Shown here piece by piece: positions 10,717 through 19,885 of a DNA stretch of 64,000 nucleotides (the stretch's first letter is position 1; each line of letters starts with the position of its first letter). Under the pieces are notes generated by a model, which was given only the letters and a program-made list of their open reading frames with translations, made no database searches and was not told where the DNA came from. This stretch comes from Vibrio tubiashii (lineage in GTDB: Bacteria > Pseudomonadota > Gammaproteobacteria > Enterobacterales > Vibrionaceae), in assembly GCA_000775715.1 (NCBI GenBank), contig JRWQ01000001.1:542225-606224 (forward strand), given 5' to 3'. Both the position numbers and the translations under genes were made by a program.

Positions 10717-11601
10717 TTATAGGAAGCCCATGAAGCGACCGACAATACCAAGTGACACTGTGATACCGATAAGTTTCAACGGACTCCAGCCTCGTTTCAC
10801 CAGCGCGTACATCACAAGGGTGTAGACCAGTGGTAAGAAAGCTGGCATCAATTTGTCGATTACATCAGCTTGCAGTTTCACTACCGCATCACCAGCGGTG
10901 ATCTCAGCCGTGGTAGAGAGGCGAACATAGGTTGCTACCAAGGCCCCGATTACCGTCATACCTACCATCGACGCTGCATGACCGACCTTCTTGGTATTAG
11001 CTTTAATCACAGGAATCGCAGCTACACCCATACGGTAGGCGTAGTGAGCAAGACCAAAACGTAGACCGAAATGCACCACGTTAAACAGCACGAAGAAGAA
11101 CACCGCTCCCATGATGGAGCCTTGCAAAGCAAGGTCAGCACCGATACCACCACAAATAGGTAGCAGGGTTAGCCAGAACATCGCATCACCGATACCACCC
11201 ATAGGTGCACCAACAGCAATTTTGGTACTTTGAATACTGTTGATGTTCTGCTTTGAACGCTCCATTGCTAGCACAATACCCATCACGAAGGTGACCAAGA
11301 ACGGATGCGTATTGAAGAAGCCCATATGACCTTGCATCGCTTTAGAGAGATCCGCTTTGTTAGTGTGAATCTTCTTCAGCGCTGGCAATAGGCCATAGAG
11401 CCAACCTGACGCTTGCATACGTTCATAGTTGAACGAAGCTTGGAGCAATAGTGAGCGCCATGCCATACGGTTGATGTCTGACTTGGTAAGCTCAGCACCA
11501 ATCTCTTTATTCTCGTATTCATCTTGAGCCACACCCGGAGCAGGTTGTACTTCAGCATTGTGGCTGCGAAGGTCGAGTTCGTTGCTTACATTAGATTCCA
11601 T
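10717..11601 (-). CDS. agaE: PTS N-acetylgalactosamine-specific IID component
   Basis: About 294 residues, a mannose-class IID membrane protein with the family motifs WRSLLLQASFNYERMQ, GFFNTHPFLVTFVMG and GAPMGGIGDAMFW. Together with the IIC protein it forms the sugar channel. The length fits AgaE (about 292) better than AgaD. An N-terminal stretch of about 40 polar residues comes before the conserved domain. The ATG at 11599-11601 is preferred over a TTG six bases earlier; it lies inside the last codons of agaW, so translation is coupled. Confidence 0.92.
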   Translation of the reverse strand: MESNVSNELDLRSHNAEVQPAPGVAQDEYENKEIGAELTKSDINRMAWRSLLLQASFNYERMQASGWLYGLLPALKKIHTNKADLSKAMQGHMGFFNTHPFLVTFVMGIVLAMERSKQNINSIQSTKIAVGAPMGGIGDAMFWLTLLPICGGIGADLALQGSIMGAVFFFVLFNVVHFGLRFGLAHYAYRMGVAAIPVIKANTKKVGHAASMVGMTVIGALVATYVRLSTTAEITAGDAVVKLQADVIDKLMPAFLPLVYTLVMYALVKRGWSPLKLIGITVSLGIVGRFMGFL

Positions 11602-12367
11602 CTTCAAAGTCCTCAGCTGGAGCAGTTACAGGGGTTGGTTCCGTTTTGCGCATAAAATCGATGATCGCCATAGCGGTTGCTGCGGCCGCAATCGCTAGGA
11701 TCGGTAGTTCAATCCACGCAGCAGCCACAAAGCCCAGGATGAAATAAGGAATGTAGGCATTTTTCATCATTATTTTCATCAGTACGGCAAAACCAATTGC
11801 AGGCATGATGCCGCCAGCAACACCTAAACCATCAATCAGATCTTTAGGTAGTACTTCGACAATTTTACCTGCGTGCTCAGCACCAAGGTAAACAGGCAAG
11901 AAAGCGCATAAGAAGTAGAAGGTGCCCAGAACAGCGAGTGCCATGTAGTTAACGCGTTCTATCCCACCAGTGTCTGCAGCTTGTGCGTACTCGTCACATT
12001 TAGACATGACCGCCGACATAGCAGAGAAAAGTAGAGTGATACCCATCTGTACCGCGACAGCGAAAGGTACTGCGACACCAACCGCGACATTAGGGTCAAC
12101 TTGAGTGGTGATAGCGAAAGCCGTACCGACAATAGTACCGATGATAACGTTTGGTGGCTGAGCACCCGCTAATGGGGCAAGACCCATCCAAATCAGTTCT
12201 AGCGTACCGCCGACTAAGATACCGGTTTGCAAATCGCCTAAAATAAGGCCGACAAGCGGACCAAGCACCACTGGGCGGTGGAAGTGAGTAAGACCGTTAA
12301 ATAAATCTAGGCCAGCTAAGAAGGCTAGGATGCCGAGCATCAACGCCTGTAAGAGTCCTATTTCCAT
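11591..12367 (-). CDS. agaW: PTS N-acetylgalactosamine-specific IIC component
   Basis: A 258-residue IIC membrane permease of the mannose class, full length for AgaW. Motifs include GLTHFHRPVVLGPLVGLILG, GTLELIWMGLAPLAGAQPPN and GVAVPFAVAVQMG. It transports and, with IIB and IID, phosphorylates the sugar during entry. A RBS (AAAGGACACCA) precedes the ATG. The C-terminus (EDFEDGI) overlaps the agaE start. Confidence 0.93.
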   Translation of the reverse strand: MEIGLLQALMLGILAFLAGLDLFNGLTHFHRPVVLGPLVGLILGDLQTGILVGGTLELIWMGLAPLAGAQPPNVIIGTIVGTAFAITTQVDPNVAVGVAVPFAVAVQMGITLLFSAMSAVMSKCDEYAQAADTGGIERVNYMALAVLGTFYFLCAFLPVYLGAEHAGKIVEVLPKDLIDGLGVAGGIMPAIGFAVLMKIMMKNAYIPYFILGFVAAAWIELPILAIAAAATAMAIIDFMRKTEPTPVTAPAEDFEDGI

Positions 12368-12382
12368 GATTGGTGTCCTTTG

Positions 12383-12856
12383 TTAGATAAGAGTAAAGAT
12401 GTCAGTTGCGCTTTCGGTGGGTACACCTTGGATAGTGCACGCCACCCCTAACGCTTTTAGTTGTTCAAATTCCGCCACGTCTTCAGCGTCAACTGAAACC
12501 GTTTTTGCAATTTGCTTTTTGCCGTCAACGTAGTGCATGTTTCCTACGTTGATATTGCTAATTGGTACGCCGCCTTGGACCAGTTGACGAAAGTCTTTTG
12601 GTGTACGACAAACCAATAGAATGCGTTGACGTTCAGAAGCTTTATGAATGGTTTCGATGGTCTTTTGTACTGACCAAAAGCGAATCGCGATACCATCAGC
12701 CAGCACCATTTCCATCAAGTTTTGTTGGATACTGTCTTCCGCCACCTCATCATTTACGACGACAATAATGTTGGCATCAGCAAAACCTACCCATTGCACA
12801 CCTACTTGACCGTGCACTAGACGCTCATCAATACGACTTAAAACAATATTTGGCAT
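12383..12856 (-). CDS. agaV: PTS N-acetylgalactosamine-specific IIB component
   Basis: A 157-residue IIB protein of the mannose class, the same length as E. coli AgaV. The phosphorylated His lies in RIDERLVHGQVGVQW (His15). It receives phosphate from AgaF and passes it to the incoming sugar at the AgaW-AgaE channel. It sits between agaS and agaW with short gaps. Confidence 0.93.
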   Translation of the reverse strand: MPNIVLSRIDERLVHGQVGVQWVGFADANIIVVVNDEVAEDSIQQNLMEMVLADGIAIRFWSVQKTIETIHKASERQRILLVCRTPKDFRQLVQGGVPISNINVGNMHYVDGKKQIAKTVSVDAEDVAEFEQLKALGVACTIQGVPTESATDIFTLI

Positions 12857-12880
12857 GATCTAATTTCCTTATAAAATTCT

Positions 12881-14038
12881 TTACTGATTAAATGGGTAGA
12901 TGGTGACGCCTTGAACCACGCGGTTAACTTCACCAGTCGGGCATGGATTGTCTGGCCCTAAACCAAGCTGGAGTGATTTTTCAAATGCCAACATTTGGCA
13001 GAACAAGATGTATGGGAAGCAAAGCCATTTATCGCCAAGGCCAAGTTGTCCTAGTTCGAAAACATCGTCTTCGCTCAATGCCGTTTCGCTGATAGCCACA
13101 TGAGCCAACGCCTGCCTATCACTACGAATCTCATTGAACAGATCCATATCGTATTGGCGCGTGTAGCTTTCACTTGAGAGCAGTTGGATCACTAGTGCTT
13201 TTTCGTTGATAGTGAACTTAGGCCCATGGCGGAAACCAAGCGATGAATCAAATGCTGTCATCACTTTGCCCGCACTCAATTCAAGAGACTTGAGCGATGC
13301 TTCGCGCGCAAGACCTGCGAAACCGCCACTGCCAAGTACAATTAAGCGCTCATAAGGTTGCTGTGCGAGCTGTTTGACCGCTGTCGGCCACTGCTCTAAC
13401 TTGCTGTCACAAAGCGTTGCGGTTGCTGCTATTTGTTCACGCCACTGGGCAGGAGTTTGACCACCGAGTAAGGTTAGCGTCGACATCAACATGCAGCTAA
13501 AACTTGATGTCATAGCGAAGCTCTTATCGTTCGAGCCTTCAGGCATCAACATGCAATATGCATTGCTCGCGGTATGCGCGTAGCGTGAAAGCTCACCTTC
13601 GCCGTTGCAGGTTAAAAATAGATGGTGACAATCACTCACCAATTGATCGACCAACTCAACCGCGGCCACGCTCTCCGGGCTATTCCCAGAGCGTGCATAC
13701 GAGACCAACAAAGTTGGGCGACTCGGATCTAAATACTGTTCTGGATTCGAGACCAAGTCTGTGTTTGGAATCGACTCGACTTGGAAGCGCAGCCCTTGCT
13801 TGAGAAAAGGTGCGGCGGCATCACCAACAAATGCAGATGTGCCCGCGCCAGTTAAAATAATTCGTAAATCTGAGCGCTCTAGTAGCGGACTCAAAAACGC
13901 TGAAACATGCTCATATTGCTGCTCTAAAATCTCTGCCAGCGCACGCCATAATCGAGGTTGGTGGCAGATTTCTTGAGCAGTATGAACACCATTTTTTTGC
14001 TCTAACCAAGGTAACTCATAGCCTAAAACGGAACTCAT
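12881..14038 (-). CDS. agaS: Galactosamine-6-phosphate deaminase/isomerase, SIS domain
   Basis: A 385-residue protein with two SIS sugar-isomerase domains (LTGAGTSAFVGDAAAPF, about residues 60-76; VLGSGGFAGLAREASLKSLEL, about residues 230-250; FRHGPKF nearby). AgaS converts galactosamine 6-phosphate to tagatose 6-phosphate and ammonia. It overlaps the kbaZ stop by four bases (ATGA). The length matches E. coli AgaS (384). Confidence 0.94.
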   Translation of the reverse strand: MSSVLGYELPWLEQKNGVHTAQEICHQPRLWRALAEILEQQYEHVSAFLSPLLERSDLRIILTGAGTSAFVGDAAAPFLKQGLRFQVESIPNTDLVSNPEQYLDPSRPTLLVSYARSGNSPESVAAVELVDQLVSDCHHLFLTCNGEGELSRYAHTASNAYCMLMPEGSNDKSFAMTSSFSCMLMSTLTLLGGQTPAQWREQIAATATLCDSKLEQWPTAVKQLAQQPYERLIVLGSGGFAGLAREASLKSLELSAGKVMTAFDSSLGFRHGPKFTINEKALVIQLLSSESYTRQYDMDLFNEIRSDRQALAHVAISETALSEDDVFELGQLGLGDKWLCFPYILFCQMLAFEKSLQLGLGPDNPCPTGEVNRVVQGVTIYPFNQ

Positions 14039-15345
14039 TTGATTGTCTCCTTACATGCCACTGTGTTTGCATAACAGGCTTCGGAGTAAACTTGTGTTAC
14101 TTCCATAATCTTGTGCATAACAATCTCAGCGGGCAGATTTTGAATTTGATGTTGAGAAATTGCCTTAGCCTGGTTCGGTAGATATTGGCTAAGGATGGTC
14201 ACTGGCAGCGGGTTAGCAGTTAAATTGTCAAACAAAGCTTGCTGCGCTGCTTTCACTTCTGGATGAGTCCAGTAGTAACGAATGCGATCACTCAAGCTGT
14301 AGCTGCAATCAAGGTACTGTTGATGACCTTTACTTGAATAATGAGAACGCCAGTAATTTGGTTGTTCATGCATTACCTGCTCAATGGTGTCGCGCAAATG
14401 GGAAGCATGATGTGCCCCTAGCCACTCAGTCTCTGCACGTTCAAGGCCGTACAACGCTTCACGCAGAGCAAATGTTAAAGCTGGACCGACTTTTAAAATT
14501 GCAAAATGATCGCGAACCAATTGATGATATGAAGGCGGGTTCTGGTAGTCCGTTGAGTGCGCTTCAAACACTAAATTGGGCTGGCTATCAATCATTTGAC
14601 TCAGCGTCTGAGCAGCAGTGCTGTTGTAGTGGTGAACACTGTGGTGGTCAAACTCCACACCCGGTTGCACAACTAAACCAATTACCCGTGGCCAAACATA
14701 GCCGAGTCCTAAATCGCTAAATGCTTGGTGATGGGCGTTTAACGTTGCAAGTGCTTGTTCAGGTTTGGTGACCTCAATGCCTTCTTCTTCTAGAGATTCA
14801 AGAGCACCGCCAGGCGTTGGGACTTCAGTTCCTACGACATAAACTGGCGCTTCACCCCCGACCTTTTTCCAAGCATCTTCAGCCACTAAACATAATTGTG
14901 CTGCACGCTGTGCCATGATTTCTTCACTTAGTGGTGTCACATCATCGGCACATGGCATTGAGCAATCGAGGTGAATTTTCTTAAATCCAGCACTGACATA
15001 GTCATGGATCATCTGCGCGGAATATTCCATCGCTTGGCTTGCTGGAAGGTTTTGCCAGCAGTTCGGGCCAAGGTGGTCGCCGCCAAGTACCACATTCTCT
15101 GCGGAGAAATTTAGACGCTCAGCAAGCGAAAATACGTGGTTAGCAAAATCTTGCGGTGTCATTCCCGTGTAGCCACCAAATTGATTCACTTGGTTTGAAG
15201 TGGCTTCTATCAACACGAGTTGCTTATCGTTTACTGCTTGTTTAAGTGCAGCTTCAAGCACTAACGGGTGTGCAGAACAGACAGAGTAGATGCCTGTTGC
15301 ATGACCTTGTTTGTGTTGTTCGATAAGAGAAAGTAACGCTTTCAT
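14035..15345 (-). CDS. kbaZ: Tagatose-1,6-bisphosphate aldolase, non-catalytic subunit
   Basis: A 436-residue protein of the KbaZ/GatZ/AgaZ family, needed for full activity and stability of the KbaY aldolase. Recognisable stretches are GHATGIYSVCSAHPLVLEAA, NVVLGGDHLGPNCWQ, HLDCSMPCADD and VYVVGTEVPTPGGA. It follows agaR by eight bases in the same operon. No tagatose-6-phosphate kinase gene is in the window, so that step must come from elsewhere, for instance a 6-phosphofructokinase. Confidence 0.95.
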   Translation of the reverse strand: MKALLSLIEQHKQGHATGIYSVCSAHPLVLEAALKQAVNDKQLVLIEATSNQVNQFGGYTGMTPQDFANHVFSLAERLNFSAENVVLGGDHLGPNCWQNLPASQAMEYSAQMIHDYVSAGFKKIHLDCSMPCADDVTPLSEEIMAQRAAQLCLVAEDAWKKVGGEAPVYVVGTEVPTPGGALESLEEEGIEVTKPEQALATLNAHHQAFSDLGLGYVWPRVIGLVVQPGVEFDHHSVHHYNSTAAQTLSQMIDSQPNLVFEAHSTDYQNPPSYHQLVRDHFAILKVGPALTFALREALYGLERAETEWLGAHHASHLRDTIEQVMHEQPNYWRSHYSSKGHQQYLDCSYSLSDRIRYYWTHPEVKAAQQALFDNLTANPLPVTILSQYLPNQAKAISQHQIQNLPAEIVMHKIMEVTQVYSEACYANTVACKETIK

Positions 15346-15353
15346 TTTAATTC

Positions 15354-16130
15354 CTAATTAACAGTTTGGTCAGCGAGAATGACTTCGACACCCATTTCAA
15401 TCAGAGCTTGATGAGTGGCATGTGGAATTTTGCTATCTGTGACTAGAACGTCGATCTGATTCGCTGCTCGGATCATGCAAAAGCTTTTGCGACCGAACTT
15501 GCTTGAATCAGTCACGGCGATCACTTGACGAGCAACCTCGCACATGGCGCGGTTCACTTGAGCTTCATGGTTGTCGGGTGTCGTCACTCCCGCTTGCAGA
15601 TCAAATCCATCGACACCTAAAAACAGCTTGTCGAACAAGTAAGAACGAATTTGTTGTTCACCATGATTGCCAATCAAAGAACAAGAGGCTCGGCGTAAGC
15701 TACCGCCTACGACATGAAGATCGATATTGTCGAATTGACTTAGTTGATAAGCCGTATTGAGAGCATTGGTCATTACCACCAGATGCTTCTTATTGGTTAA
15801 ATACTGTGGCATCAGGCCAATCGTGGTGCCTGAATCTAAAATCACCGCTTCGCCGTCTTGAATAAGGCTCGCTGCTACTTGCGCTATCGATTGCTTAGCG
15901 CCGCGGTTAAGTTGGTCTTTGCGATAAAGTGGCTGATCGAAAGCAAAATTCGGATTAAGAGTTGCACCGCCATAGCAGCGGAAAACACAACCTTCTCTTT
16001 CCAATACATTCAGGTCATGGCGAATAGTGACCGCAGATACATTGTATTGCGCTACAAACTCATCCACTTTTCCTGAACCATGGCTACATATATGCGCCAT
16101 GATTTTCTGTCTACGTTCTGCACTGGTCAT
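15354..16130 (-). CDS. agaR: DeoR-family regulator of GalNAc catabolism
   Basis: A 258-residue DeoR/GlpR-type repressor with an N-terminal winged helix (RRQKIMAHICSHGSGKVDEF ... VSAVTIRHDLNVLEREG, about residues 6-55). A C-terminal sugar-phosphate-sensing domain follows (DSGTTIGLMPQYL, LFLGVDGFDLQAGVTTP, VTDSSKFGRKSF). It is the first gene of the aga operon, eight bases before kbaZ. The 415-base region upstream has many CTTTCG / CGAAAG boxes, the core of the known AgaR operator, which suggests autoregulation. Confidence 0.92.
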   Translation of the reverse strand: MTSAERRQKIMAHICSHGSGKVDEFVAQYNVSAVTIRHDLNVLEREGCVFRCYGGATLNPNFAFDQPLYRKDQLNRGAKQSIAQVAASLIQDGEAVILDSGTTIGLMPQYLTNKKHLVVMTNALNTAYQLSQFDNIDLHVVGGSLRRASCSLIGNHGEQQIRSYLFDKLFLGVDGFDLQAGVTTPDNHEAQVNRAMCEVARQVIAVTDSSKFGRKSFCMIRAANQIDVLVTDSKIPHATHQALIEMGVEVILADQTVN

Positions 16131-16545
16131 TTACCAATCCTTCTTTCGCTACATTTCATTTCGAGCCTGAAATGTTTCGTTTTTCTTTTCATTGGTATTA
16201 AAGCAGGGTGAACAAAACAAAAGTGAAAGCCAGATCACACCCAAAAACCTTTCGATTTCGAGCTGAAAAACCTTTCGTTTAACAAACAACGAAAGATATT
16301 TCTTTCACTATTCAGCCAATACTCCATAGCGAAAGGGACATATTCACTAGCGTGGGCAATTTACAAAACGAAAGTCGGATGAAAACGGACTTAATTGGAA
16401 GGGTTTCGAACTGAGATCTGCGTAAGATCACAAAATAGGACAATGGTATTTATTCGCGTGCAATTAAAACAAAAAAACCAGCCTTTATTTGGCTGGTTTT
16501 ACGCTCGAGTTACTGGAGCGAATTTAAGACATTTAAACGAATTAG
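16131..16545. promoter_or_regulatory. aga promoter region with repeated CTTTCG operator boxes
   Basis: E. coli AgaR binds sites built on CTTTC repeats. Here CTTTCG or its complement CGAAAG occurs near 16143, 16250, 16272, 16290, 16330 and 16369. Two of these form a palindrome: CTTTCGTT (16272-16279) and AACGAAAG (16288-16295) around 8 bases. Upstream of agaR also lie the pieces TTTCATTTCG and TTTCGTTTTTC. The layout suggests several regulator dimers and perhaps looping. The 3' end holds the terminator of the second regulator. Confidence 0.75.
16475..16499 (-). terminator. Rho-independent terminator of the second AgaR-like gene
   Basis: Stem AAACCAGCC / GGCTGGTTT (9 bp, 7-base loop). On the minus strand it is followed by TTTTGTTTT, and it lies about 50 bases past the stop of the gene at 16546. 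The plus-strand side also has Ts, so it may act in both directions. Confidence 0.8.
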
Positions 16546-17316
16546 TTAGTCGACAATTCTTACATCAACATTGAGATTCTCCAAATGGTCGACATACTCT
16601 TGAGGAATCCCACTGTCGGTGATCAGCATATCAATCTGCTCAGGACGCGCGATCAAACAAAAGCTCTGGCGATCAAACTTAGATGAATCTGTCACGGCAA
16701 TCACGGTTTGAGCTGCTTCAAGCATCTTACGGTTAATATCTGCTTCTCCCTGATGAGGAGTAGTGACACCCACCGACTTATCAAATCCATCGACCCCTAA
16801 AAACAACTTGTTGAAACGAAAACCCGTTAAAAAGTCTTCGCCGCCCTGACCATGCACCGAATAGGAGTTTTCGCGCATCGTGCCACCTGCGACCATAACA
16901 GATACGTTACTTTGATTAGCCAGGTGATACGCGATATTAATGCCATTAGTCATTACAACTAAGTCATTCTTGTCACTGAAGTTGTAGGCGATTTGCTCTG
17001 TGGTTGAGCCAGAATCTAAAATGATTCGGTCACCATCCTCTATCAAGGATGCAGCGTAAGAACCAATTTTAGCTTTGACACTACTGTTAAGTCGTTTCTT
17101 GTCTTTAAGTGAGCGCTCAAATGCAAACTGGTTGTTGAGCAGTGCACCGCCATAGCAACGCTTGATGCATCCCTGCTTTTCTAAATGGTTAAGATCATTG
17201 CGAATAGTGACTTCAGAAACGTCATAGTATTGGGCGAAATAGCTGACTTCACCTCTGTCTTCATTCTGAATAAACTGCAATATCTCTTTTCGTCTTACAC
17301 TTGTCTTCACTTTCAT
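16546..17316 (-). CDS. Second AgaR-like DeoR-family regulator
   Basis: About 256 residues, a close paralogue of the agaR product: the same winged helix (RRKEILQFIQNEDRGEVSYF ... VSEVTIRNDLNHLEKQGCIKRCYGGA) and the same sensing domain (DSGSTTEQIAYNF, LFLGVDGFDKSVGVTTPHQG, VTDSSKFDRQSF). It has its own terminator and is separate from the operon. The ATG at 17314-17316 is preferred over a TTG 12 bases earlier. It may share the CTTTCG operators, sense another intermediate, or control a distant set of genes. Confidence 0.88.
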   Translation of the reverse strand: MKVKTSVRRKEILQFIQNEDRGEVSYFAQYYDVSEVTIRNDLNHLEKQGCIKRCYGGALLNNQFAFERSLKDKKRLNSSVKAKIGSYAASLIEDGDRIILDSGSTTEQIAYNFSDKNDLVVMTNGINIAYHLANQSNVSVMVAGGTMRENSYSVHGQGGEDFLTGFRFNKLFLGVDGFDKSVGVTTPHQGEADINRKMLEAAQTVIAVTDSSKFDRQSFCLIARPEQIDMLITDSGIPQEYVDHLENLNVDVRIVD

Positions 17317-17508
17317 CTCAAATGACAACCAATAGTATTACTTTTCCCAATAAGCTAACGGGGCAACTATTCATATAATGCAACCATTCACCCATGCTAG
17401 CAATCTCATTTCAAGGGTAATTACCCAAGGTCTCATACATTTCTTGATCCCAATTTTCGCTGTGACTACAATGGCGCACATTCTTTATGGACTTCAAGGT
17501 CACAAATC

Positions 17509-17754
17509 ATGACAGATACAGCTAAACCAGCTCTACCAGATCGCCTATCAGGTAACCCACGTAGCCCTTTCTTTGTGAAAGAGTGCTTCGATCACCAAAT
17601 CGGTATTCGTTTCAAAGGCCAAGAGCGTACTGACGTTGAAGAGTACTGCGTTAGCGAAGGTTGGGTAAAAATTGCTTCTCCAAAAGCAAAAGACCGCTAC
17701 GGCAACCCAATGCTAATCCAACTGAAAGGCGAAGTGGAAGCGTACTACGTTTAA
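17509..17754 (+). CDS. DUF3297 family protein
   Basis: An 81-residue soluble protein (DTAKPALPDRLSGNPRSPF ... GIRFKGQERTDVEEYCVSEG ... NPMLIQLKGEVEAYY) that I recognise as the DUF3297 family, widespread in gamma-proteobacteria and without a known function. It is a single gene with its own terminator, and a region of about 190 bases to the divergent DeoR gene can hold its promoter. Confidence 0.85.
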   Translation: MTDTAKPALPDRLSGNPRSPFFVKECFDHQIGIRFKGQERTDVEEYCVSEGWVKIASPKAKDRYGNPMLIQLKGEVEAYYV

Positions 17755-17772
17755 GCGGACCTTTTAGATTCG

Positions 17773-17804
17773 AAAGCCACAATGCTCTTGCTTGTGGCTT
17801 TTTT
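17773..17804 (+). terminator. Rho-independent terminator after the DUF3297 gene
   Basis: A perfect 10-bp stem AAAGCCACAA / TTGTGGCTTT, loop of nine, then Ts. Confidence 0.9.
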
Positions 17805-17909
17805 ATATCTGTCGGTTAACACGCAAATACATTAGAGGCACTTGTTTCATATTGATGATAGTGACATGCTATCTCGAATTTTGTGTATCAATTTTTCACG
17901 GACGAAACT

Positions 17910-18347
17910 ATGAATATATCCCTCAGACCCGCTCTTGAGTCAGACATCGACTTTTTGATCAACCTACGTGACGCCACTATGCGTGACTACCTTGAACAAA
18001 TGGATATGCCTGTAAGTTACGAAGATTATCTTGCCCGCATTGAATACAAATTTGATTGCGCGCAAATCATTACTTTAGATGAAATGCCAATTGGGCTATT
18101 CAAAGCCGAGCACCAAGCAGAAAACAAACTCTGGAACATCATTCAAATCCAAGTTCACCCTGCTTACCAAAACTCTAAAATTGGCAGCTATTTACTCAAA
18201 AGCGTGATTGAAAATGCGCGCTCTGCACGAGGCAAAGTTGGCCTAAGCGTGCTGAAATCCAATCCTGCTTATCAGCTATACCAACGACTTGGATTTAATA
18301 AAGTCAGCGAAGACCAGTATGAATATCAGCTAGAGTTGTGTGCATAG
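17910..18347 (+). CDS. GNAT-family N-acetyltransferase
   Basis: About 145 residues with the GNAT fold: a beta-alpha start (ISLRPALESDIDFLINLRD), the acetyl-CoA loop region (IQVHPAYQNSKIGSYLLKSV) and the C-terminal NPAYQLYQRLGFNKVSED. The pyrophosphate loop is QNSKIG rather than the classic Q/RxxGxG/A, an acceptable variant. The frame is open 27 bases upstream, but the ATG at 17910 aligns with the family start. Substrate unknown. Confidence 0.85.
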   Translation: MNISLRPALESDIDFLINLRDATMRDYLEQMDMPVSYEDYLARIEYKFDCAQIITLDEMPIGLFKAEHQAENKLWNIIQIQVHPAYQNSKIGSYLLKSVIENARSARGKVGLSVLKSNPAYQLYQRLGFNKVSEDQYEYQLELCA

Positions 18348-18428
18348 AGCGTGCAATAAAGCTATTTCAATCCTAGTAAGTCCAGTGCTAAACTCTGCCT
18401 CAATTCATACAATTGAAAAGGAAAAGTG

Positions 18429-18695
18429 ATGAACCCTATTCTTGCATTGTTGAAAGAGAACAATATCAGCGATGAGAAAATCCATGAGCTATTTCAGGCG
18501 TTAACTCAAAACCCGTTAGCAGCAATGGCAACAATTGGACAGCTTGGTTTACCACAAGACAAATTACAGCTTCTGATGGCGCAAGTGATGCAAAACCCTG
18601 CTCTTATCAAAGAAGCGGTGGAAGAACTAGGATTAGACTTCTCAAAAGTTGAAGAAGCAAAAGAGAAGCTTCAGAGCCAAAACCAAGGCCAGTAA
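18429..18695 (+). CDS. DUF2999 family protein
   Basis: An 88-residue, mostly helical, acidic cytoplasmic protein (NPILALLKENNISDEKIHEL, ALTQNPLAAMATIGQLGLP, EAVEELGLDFSKVEEAKEKL). I recognise it as the DUF2999 family, found in Vibrio and relatives. The ATG is preceded by AAAGGAAAAGTG; an in-frame GTG directly before it is a weaker choice. It has a strong terminator and no partners. Function unknown. Confidence 0.8.
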   Translation: MNPILALLKENNISDEKIHELFQALTQNPLAAMATIGQLGLPQDKLQLLMAQVMQNPALIKEAVEELGLDFSKVEEAKEKLQSQNQGQ

Positions 18696-18710
18696 CCTCT
18701 GTTTAATTAA

Positions 18711-18747
18711 AAACGCTGATCGGTGTTAACCAGATCAGCGTTTTTTT
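18711..18747 (+). terminator. Rho-independent terminator after the DUF2999 gene
   Basis: A perfect 11-bp stem AAACGCTGATC / GATCAGCGTTT, followed by a T-run. Confidence 0.92.
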
Positions 18748-18919
18748 GTATCCCAATCACCTCCCCAAACCGAGCTAAGTTGTTCATTTCAGCGATGAGA
18801 CAAACCGCCCATTTGACACTTACCTAACTGGAATAACACGCATAAATGGACCAGTTCGGTTGAAACTAAGTTAAGTTGCGGTACGCTTTTGACGCAGCTT
18901 GAGTAAGGAAGAGCAAACC

Positions 18920-19819
18920 ATGCGGGTCGATTACCAAAAGCGATTAACGCCAGTTATTCGTTTTCTAGAAAAAAATTTTAACCAACCACTGAACTTGCCG
19001 GAGGTGGCTGCGCTAGCTAACCTATCTCCCTACCACTTTCACCGCACCTTTAAAGCGGTTCAAGGCGAAACGTTGGCTGACTTTATCAGGCGCTTGAGAC
19101 TGCAATCGGCCGCTGATGACCTGTTTAAGTCGAAACAACCAATTTTAAACATCGCGTTGGAATATGGTTTCTCTTCCTCACAAAGTCTAGCGAAAGCCTT
19201 TCAACAGCACTATGGAGTAACGCCGAGTGCCTTTCGTGATTGCGAAAATTATCAGCAGTTTTCTGAGTTATCACGAAACAGCAAGATTGGACACACGCTG
19301 CGCAAGAATGGAAACGCGCACGCGACCAGCGATTCGTATACTGGCTCTGAACTAACAACGTGGAGCAACAAGATGGAAACGCAAAAATTTGCAGCAACAA
19401 AATTGGCTTATGTGCGAGTAACAGGGCCTTATGGTGTCGGTTACGAAGAACCCAGTGGTCGACTTTATCAGTGGGCAGGAATGAAGGGCTTAGCGGAAAA
19501 CACATGTATCTTCATATACCACGATAACCCAGAGATCACCCCGAGTGATAAATGCCGTACCGACATCTGTATTATGGTTCCAGACGATACCGAGGTAATC
19601 AATGGAATTGAACTACAAGATTTCCCCGGCGGTGAATATGCAGTTATGCGCCAAATGATCACTGAAAATAGCCAATATGCGCAAGCTTGGGATGACTTAA
19701 TGAACAAAACGATCGAGGCTGGGCTAGAGTGTGACGATCGCCCATGCTTTGAGCTTTATCATAGTTTCGACCCTCAAACTCAACATGCAGATGTCAGCTT
19801 CTGTACAGCAATCCAATAA
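18920..19819 (+). CDS. AraC-family regulator with GyrI-like effector domain
   Basis: About 299 residues. The N-terminal AraC/XylS helix-turn-helix pair (VIRFLEKNFNQPLNLPEVAA ... LSPYHFHRTFKAVQGETL ... GFSSSQSLAKAFQQHYGVTP, residues 10-110) is followed by a GyrI-like/AraC_E_bind domain (about residues 150-299; FAATKLAYVRVTGPYG, DICIMVPDD, GGEYAVMRQ, CFELYHSFDP). This is the architecture of Rob- and BmrR-like small-molecule sensors of the SoxS/Rob group. The ATG has the RBS AAGGAAGAG; a TTG 21 bases upstream is less likely. The target genes and ligand are unknown. Confidence 0.9.
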   Translation: MRVDYQKRLTPVIRFLEKNFNQPLNLPEVAALANLSPYHFHRTFKAVQGETLADFIRRLRLQSAADDLFKSKQPILNIALEYGFSSSQSLAKAFQQHYGVTPSAFRDCENYQQFSELSRNSKIGHTLRKNGNAHATSDSYTGSELTTWSNKMETQKFAATKLAYVRVTGPYGVGYEEPSGRLYQWAGMKGLAENTCIFIYHDNPEITPSDKCRTDICIMVPDDTEVINGIELQDFPGGEYAVMRQMITENSQYAQAWDDLMNKTIEAGLECDDRPCFELYHSFDPQTQHADVSFCTAIQ

Positions 19820-19824
19820 AACAC

Positions 19825-19852
19825 AAGAGCCTGTAGATTACAGGCTCTTTTC
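19825..19852 (+). terminator. Rho-independent terminator after the AraC-GyrI gene
   Basis: An 11-bp stem AAGAGCCTGTA / TACAGGCTCTT with a 3-base loop and a short T tail. It may also serve the converging gene at 19886. Confidence 0.85.
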
Positions 19853-19885
19853 GCAACGCTGGATAGAACTTAATATCGTTCACGG

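Noticed and set aside
16220..16240. Possible CRP site (GTGA...TCAC) before the aga operon
   Set aside because: The half-sites are 8 bases apart instead of 6, so it does not fit the CRP consensus.
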